Source of the DNA: Mediterraneibacter butyricigenes
GTDB lineage: Bacteria; Bacillota; Clostridia; Lachnospirales; Lachnospiraceae
Length of the DNA: 64,000 bases
Direction of reading: 5' to 3'
Assembly (NCBI RefSeq): GCF_003574295.1
Contig: NZ_BHGK01000001.1
Coordinates: forward strand, 1 to 64,000
In this document: piece by piece, positions 60,087 through 64,000 of the stretch
How positions within the stretch are numbered: position 1 is the first letter of the stretch
Layout: every line of letters starts with the position of its first letter
Notes under the pieces: generated by a model
Database searches by the model: none
Told to the model about the DNA's origin: nothing
Seen by the model: the letters and a program-made list of their open reading frames with translations, nothing else
Position numbers and translations under genes: made by a program

Positions 60087-60719
60087 TTAAATTTCTTCTC
60101 CGAATCTGATCTTTGTATAAGAGCAGATCTCGTCCACACATCGTTCAAATCCAAGTTTTCCGCTGTCCAGACACAGATCGTAGTTTCTGGCATCATACCA
60201 TTCATGACCTGTATGATACCGGTAAAAATCTCCACGGAATTTATCGGTCTTTTCGATATATCTTGCCATCTCTCTTTCAGACATGCTGTGACGTTCCATG
60301 GATCGATCCAGACAGAACTTCGGATCTGCATGAATAAATACACGGATCAGATTTTCATGATCCTTCAGGATATAATCGGCACATCTTCCGATGATTACGC
60401 AGGATTCTTTTTCTGCCAGTTCTTTGATGATCTTTGCCTGATAATTAAACAGGTTATCATCCTTGATAAAATCTTTGTCTTCCGGAGCAAGAAGTTCCCC
60501 GTCATAGGGACGGCTCAGGGTCTTAAACCAGGGAGCTTTCCTGAGTTTTTCATCCGACATGCCAAACAATTTTTCATTGATTCCGCTGTCTTCTGACGCC
60601 ATACGTAAGATCTGGCTGCTGTAACAGTTGATACCAAGTTTTTTTGCCAGCATTGCAGCTATGGTTTTTCCGCCGCTTCCATACTGTCTTGCAATTGTGA
60701 TTACAACATGTTTCTCCAT
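60087..60719 (-). CDS. Cytidylate kinase-like family protein, copy B
   Basis: A 210-residue paralogue of the protein at 46995. It has VITIARQYGSGGKTIAAMLAKKLG (here with the P-loop Lys), CVIIGRCADYILKDHENLIRVFIHADP and KTDKFRGDFYRYHTGHEWYDARNYDLCLDSGKLGFERC. The middle differs most from copy A, which suggests different substrates. It is 12 bases after livF and ends at the shared terminator, so it is the last gene of the liv transcript. That link has no obvious biochemical reason. Confidence 0.85.
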   Translation of the reverse strand: MEKHVVITIARQYGSGGKTIAAMLAKKLGINCYSSQILRMASEDSGINEKLFGMSDEKLRKAPWFKTLSRPYDGELLAPEDKDFIKDDNLFNYQAKIIKELAEKESCVIIGRCADYILKDHENLIRVFIHADPKFCLDRSMERHSMSEREMARYIEKTDKFRGDFYRYHTGHEWYDARNYDLCLDSGKLGFERCVDEICSYTKIRFGEEI

Positions 60720-60730
60720 GAGATCCCCTC

Positions 60731-61441
60731 CTATTCTCCCAGATAAGCTTTTTTCACGGAAGTATCATTCAGAAGTTCCGTTGCATTTCCTGACATGGTA
60801 ATATTACCGGTTTCCAGTACATAAGCCCGGTCTGCGATAGCGAGTGCTTTCTTCGCATTCTGCTCCACCAGAAGTACGGTGGTTCCGCTCTCACTGACAG
60901 CCTGGATAATATCAAAAATCTCATTGACCAGGATCGGAGAAAGACCCATGGAAGGCTCATCCATCAGAATAATCTTTGGCTTTGACATCAGCGCACGGCC
61001 CATAGCCAGCATCTGCTGCTCTCCACCACTCAAAGTACCGGCCATCTGTTTTTTACGTTCTTCAAGACGCGGGAAACGCTTATATACATTTTCCAGATTC
61101 TCTTCGATCTCATCTTTATTTTTTCTGGTATAGGCACCCATTTTCAGATTTTCATAGACACTCAGCTCTGCAAAAACACGGCGTCCTTCCGGAACATGTG
61201 CCATTCCCATAGTCACAATCTTGTGAGCAGGAACTTTCGTAATATCCTGTCCTTCAAAAATGACAGAACCATGCTTCGGATGAAGCAGCCCTGTAACTGT
61301 ATGCAGAATTGTGGTCTTTCCGGCTCCGTTGGCTCCGATCAGAGCAATGACTTCGCCTTCATTTACTTCAAATGAAATCCCTTTGATTGCCTGGATCACT
61401 CCATAATAGACTTCCAGGTCTTTTACTTCAAGCATCGCCAT
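60731..61441 (-). CDS. livF: Branched-chain amino acid ABC transporter ATPase LivF
   Basis: A 236-residue ABC ATPase: Walker A IGANGAGKTTILHTVTG near residue 35, Q-loop region, signature LSGGEQQMLAMGRALM near 137 and Walker B ILMDEPSMGLSP. The start VKDLEVYYGVIQAIKGISFEV is characteristic of LivF. AGGAGGAAG precedes ATG 61441. It works with LivG at the inner face of the LivHM channel. Confidence 0.95.
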   Translation of the reverse strand: MAMLEVKDLEVYYGVIQAIKGISFEVNEGEVIALIGANGAGKTTILHTVTGLLHPKHGSVIFEGQDITKVPAHKIVTMGMAHVPEGRRVFAELSVYENLKMGAYTRKNKDEIEENLENVYKRFPRLEERKKQMAGTLSGGEQQMLAMGRALMSKPKIILMDEPSMGLSPILVNEIFDIIQAVSESGTTVLLVEQNAKKALAIADRAYVLETGNITMSGNATELLNDTSVKKAYLGE

Positions 61442-61456
61442 TTTTGCTTCCTCCTA

Positions 61457-62218
61457 TTATTCTCCAAGGTATGCCGTGATGACCTGAGGATCGTTGAGGA
61501 CATCGCTGGTCTTTCCGTGCGCAAGAACCTCTCCAAAGTTCAATACCGTCAGCTCTTCGCAGATTCCGCTTACAAGTTTCATATCATGTTCGATCAGCAG
61601 GATTGTCATATGAAAATGGTCTCTTACAAACCGGATCATATCCATCAGTTCTCCTGTCTCGTTCGGGTTCATACCTGCCGCCGGTTCATCCAGAAGAAGA
61701 AGCTTCGGATCCGTTGCCAGTGCTCTTGCGATCTCCAACTTACGCTGCTGACCGTATGGAAGATTTGCTGCCTGATAAGAAGCAAACTGTTCCAACTCAA
61801 AGACTTTCAGAAGTTCCATTGCCTTCTCATTCATTTCTTTTTCAACTTTTCGGTATTTCGGAAGTCGCAGAATTCCCTCGATCGCCATATATGGATGGTG
61901 ATTATGAAGTCCTACTTTTACATTATCCAATACGCTCATCTGTTTGAATAGACGGATATTCTGAAAGGTTCTGGCAATGCCTGCCTGATTGATATCAATA
62001 ATCTTCTTTCCGGTAATATCTTCTCCATCCAGAAGGACTTTTCCGGTATCCGGTTTATAGACTCCGGTCAGAAGATTGAAGACGGTAGTCTTTCCGGCTC
62101 CGTTTGGTCCGATCAGTCCATAAAGCTGTTCCTTTTCGATGGTAATGTCAAATCCGTTTACCGCACGAAGACCACCAAATGAAATCCCCAGATTTTTTAC
62201 ATCCAATAATGTGCTCAT
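61457..62218 (-). CDS. livG: Branched-chain amino acid ABC transporter ATPase LivG
   Basis: A 253-residue ABC ATPase with VKNLGISFGGLRAVNGFDI, Walker A IGPNGAGKTTVFNLLTG, the LivG-specific long insert (TFQNIRLFKQMSVLDNVKVGLHNHH), signature LPYGQQRKLEIARALA and Walker B LLLDEPAAGMNP. The end HGKTSDVLNDPQVITAYLGE is typical. Lies between livF and livM with short gaps. Confidence 0.95.
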   Translation of the reverse strand: MSTLLDVKNLGISFGGLRAVNGFDITIEKEQLYGLIGPNGAGKTTVFNLLTGVYKPDTGKVLLDGEDITGKKIIDINQAGIARTFQNIRLFKQMSVLDNVKVGLHNHHPYMAIEGILRLPKYRKVEKEMNEKAMELLKVFELEQFASYQAANLPYGQQRKLEIARALATDPKLLLLDEPAAGMNPNETGELMDMIRFVRDHFHMTILLIEHDMKLVSGICEELTVLNFGEVLAHGKTSDVLNDPQVITAYLGE

Positions 62219-62220
62219 GT

Positions 62221-63279
62221 CTATTCCGCCTCCTTTTTCTTCTTTCCGAAACGGAAATATTTTTCACGAAATTCAATGGATTTCGGAGCCCAGTTGAATA
62301 ACATCATCCCGATCAGGACGATGGCATAGATCAGCATACGATAATCAGACAGACCACGCAGCATCTCCGGAAGCATGGTCAGAATAACAGCTGCGATCAT
62401 GGAACCGCGAACGCTTCCGATTCCGCCGAGAACCACAAATACCAGGATGTTGATAGACATATTGTAACCGAAATTGTTGGTATTGGCAGTCAAGGTAGAC
62501 AGATTATGTGCGTAAAGTACACCGGCCGCACCCGCCATGGCAGAAGAAATGGTAAATGCCATCAGTTTATATTTAGTAACATTGATGCCGACAGATTCTG
62601 CTGCGATCCGGTTGTCACGGATTGCCATGATTGCACGTCCATCTCTGGACTGAATCAGATTTAGAACAATAAACAGGGTAATCATGACCAGAATAAATCC
62701 GATTAAAAACGTGGAATCTTTCGGTGCTCCGGTAATTCCCTGAGGTCCGTTTAATACAACCAGACCATCCGGATCCATATTCAGGCTCATTACGTCCTTT
62801 GTTGAGAAATGAAATCCTTTTGAGTCTTTGCCGATGTAAAGGGCATTGACCAGATTCTTAATGATCTCTCCAAACGCCAATGTCACAATCGCAAGATAAT
62901 CGCCTTTCAGTCGAAGAACAGGAATTCCGATCAAAATTCCGAAAATTGCAGCCACTACGATTCCAATCAGCAATGCACATAAGAATCGAACTGTAGGGGA
63001 AGTTATGGTGTCTCGCATACATTTTGAGAAAAAGGCACTGCTAAAGGCACCCACACACATAAAACCGGCATGACCGAGACTGAGTTCTCCCAAAATTCCA
63101 ACGACCAGATTCAGGGACACTGCCAGAATCACATAAGTACAAAGTGGAACAAGAAGTCCCTGCATCAGACTGGAAATGCTTCCGCTTCCGATCAGGATCT
63201 GCATAAGGATGAATGCTCCGATTGCAATCGCGTATGTGATCAGATTATTTTTTGCTGTTTTATTCATTGTCTTTTTCAT
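62221..63279 (-). CDS. livM: Branched-chain amino acid ABC transporter permease LivM
   Basis: A 352-residue inner membrane permease with eight to ten helices. The LivM pattern is VGILGELSLGHAGFMCVGAFSSAFF near residue 65 and GIPVLRLKGDYLAIVTLAFGEIIKNL near 125. MAIRDNRIAAESVGINVTKYKLMAFTISSAMAGAAGVLYAH follows near 220, and the last stretch includes VFVVLGGIGSVRGSMIAAV. ATG 63279 is chosen for its AGGTGATC site; GTG 63288 is the alternative. Confidence 0.94.
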   Translation of the reverse strand: MKKTMNKTAKNNLITYAIAIGAFILMQILIGSGSISSLMQGLLVPLCTYVILAVSLNLVVGILGELSLGHAGFMCVGAFSSAFFSKCMRDTITSPTVRFLCALLIGIVVAAIFGILIGIPVLRLKGDYLAIVTLAFGEIIKNLVNALYIGKDSKGFHFSTKDVMSLNMDPDGLVVLNGPQGITGAPKDSTFLIGFILVMITLFIVLNLIQSRDGRAIMAIRDNRIAAESVGINVTKYKLMAFTISSAMAGAAGVLYAHNLSTLTANTNNFGYNMSINILVFVVLGGIGSVRGSMIAAVILTMLPEMLRGLSDYRMLIYAIVLIGMMLFNWAPKSIEFREKYFRFGKKKKEAE

Positions 63280-63288
63280 CCCGATCAC

Positions 63289-64000
63289 CTACACTTTCTC
63301 CTGAATTTTCTTGCCTAACAATCCGGTCGGTTTTACCAGCAATACAATGATCAAAACCGCAAATACAATGGCATCTGCCATCTGTGATGAAATATATGCC
63401 TTTGCAAGAATCTCAATCACGCCCAGAAGCAGTCCACCGATCAAAGCTCCCGGAATTGATCCGATTCCACCGAATACTGCTGCTACGAATGCCTTAATAC
63501 CAGGCATCGCACCGGTATAAGGGGTTACGCTCGGATATGCGGAACAAAGTAAAACACCTGCAATTGCAGCAAGTCCTGAACCAATTGCAAAAGTAAGGGA
63601 AATCGTGGAGTTGACATTGATTCCCATAAGCTGGGCGGCTCCACGGTCTTCAGATACCGCACGCATGGCCTGACCCGGCTTTGTCTTTTGCACGAATAAC
63701 ATCAGTAATATCATGATAATGATACATACTACGATTGTAATGATGGTTTCTCCGGAGATTTTTAACTTTCCTCCTGCCAGTGAAAGGCCTTCCCATTTGA
63801 CTACAGACGGGAAAGTCTGTGCATTTGCACCAAACACAAGAAGTGCAATATTCTGTAACAGGTAGCTTACGCCAATCGCAGTGATCAATACTGCCAGAGA
63901 CGACGAAGCATTTCGAAGTGGGCGATATGCAATTTTTTCTACCAGGATACCAAGTACCGTACAGACAACCATCGAAAGAATAATTGCCACCACCGGTGAC
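63289..64000 (-). CDS. livH: Branched-chain amino acid ABC transporter permease LivH, C-terminal part
   Basis: The frame is open to the window edge, so the N-terminus is outside. The visible 237 residues contain VEKIAYRPLRNASSSLAVLITAIGVSYLLQN, VQKTKPGQAMRAVSEDRGAAQLMGINVNSTISLTFAIGSGLAAIAGVL and the final GIKAFVAAVFGGIGSIPGALIGGLLLGVIEIL, all LivH marks. It pairs with LivM. A LivJ-type binding protein gene is presumably upstream, outside the window. Confidence 0.94.
   Translation of the reverse strand, partial: SPVVAIILSMVVCTVLGILVEKIAYRPLRNASSSLAVLITAIGVSYLLQNIALLVFGANAQTFPSVVKWEGLSLAGGKLKISGETIITIVVCIIIMILLMLFVQKTKPGQAMRAVSEDRGAAQLMGINVNSTISLTFAIGSGLAAIAGVLLCSAYPSVTPYTGAMPGIKAFVAAVFGGIGSIPGALIGGLLLGVIEILAKAYISSQMADAIVFAVLIIVLLVKPTGLLGKKIQEKV

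Noticed and set aside
1-64000. tRNA, rRNA, CRISPR array or complete insertion sequence
   Set aside because: Intergenic gaps were read for cloverleaf-like T-loop sequences, regularly spaced repeats and transposase frames; none was convincing.

Overview
The window reads as chromosomal DNA of an anaerobic, low-to-mid GC, spore-former-type Clostridia, most likely a butyrate-producing member of the Lachnospiraceae. The basis is gene content: a complete acetyl-CoA to butyryl-CoA operon (thl-crt-hbd-bcd-etfB-etfA), a butyryl-CoA:acetate CoA-transferase gene, the sporulation genes yqfC and yqfD, Gram-positive sepF, mreBCD and minCDE genes, and a LexA/YneA-type SOS locus. The genus cannot be fixed from the sequence alone. 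No rRNA, tRNA, CRISPR array, insertion sequence or prophage was seen.

Layout. 1-4.4 kb: end of a glutamate synthase-type oxidoreductase, rlmH, a VOC protein, a ketopantoate reductase fused to a C_GCAxxG_C_C domain, a stand-alone FeoA-like gene and a dihydrouridine synthase. 4.4-10.9 kb: the most unusual part, a SorC-type regulator followed by a form IV RuBisCO-like protein (RLP), an FGGY sugar kinase, an EgsA/AraM-type glycerol-1-phosphate dehydrogenase and a HAD-IIA phosphatase. This looks like a small carbohydrate pathway of unknown substrate. 10.9-31 kb: housekeeping runs, with yqfC-yqfD-phoH-ybeY, a SpoVB/MurJ-like flippase, small conserved proteins, a 5-formyl-THF cyclo-ligase, miaB, mutS-mutL-miaA, a YnbB-like PLP enzyme, two flavoproteins and a MATE exporter. 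31-41.3 kb: shape and division genes radC-mreB-mreC-mreD-PBP2-minC-minD-minE-rodA, then mgsA and a lipoprotein D,D-carboxypeptidase. 41.4-48.1 kb: DUF378 (minus strand), then a HlyD-like protein, yggS, sepF, ylmH, lspA, rluD, a cytidylate kinase-like gene and dtd. 48.1-50.9 kb: XerS-like recombinase, LysM (YneA-like) gene and divergent lexA with several LexA boxes. 51-59.3 kb: butyrate metabolism. 60-64 kb: a second cytidylate kinase-like gene and livF-livG-livM-livH of a branched-chain amino acid ABC importer, cut by the window end.

The butyrate genes form one functional unit. Thl, Crt, Hbd and Bcd with EtfAB convert two acetyl-CoA to butyryl-CoA, and the CoA-transferase exchanges the CoA to acetate, releasing butyrate. 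The thl operon and the CoA-transferase gene lie about 1 kb apart facing each other, on opposite sides of a decayed acetyltransferase gene. Each has a similar promoter with a Rex-like operator just after the predicted transcription start, suggesting joint NADH-responsive control.

Unusual structure includes two long imperfect palindromes (about 127 and 138 bp), one of which supplies the last codons of a flavoprotein gene, a possible solo fragment of the other, and a GNAT pseudogene with two frame breaks. All functional statements are from reading motifs by eye; no database search was run.
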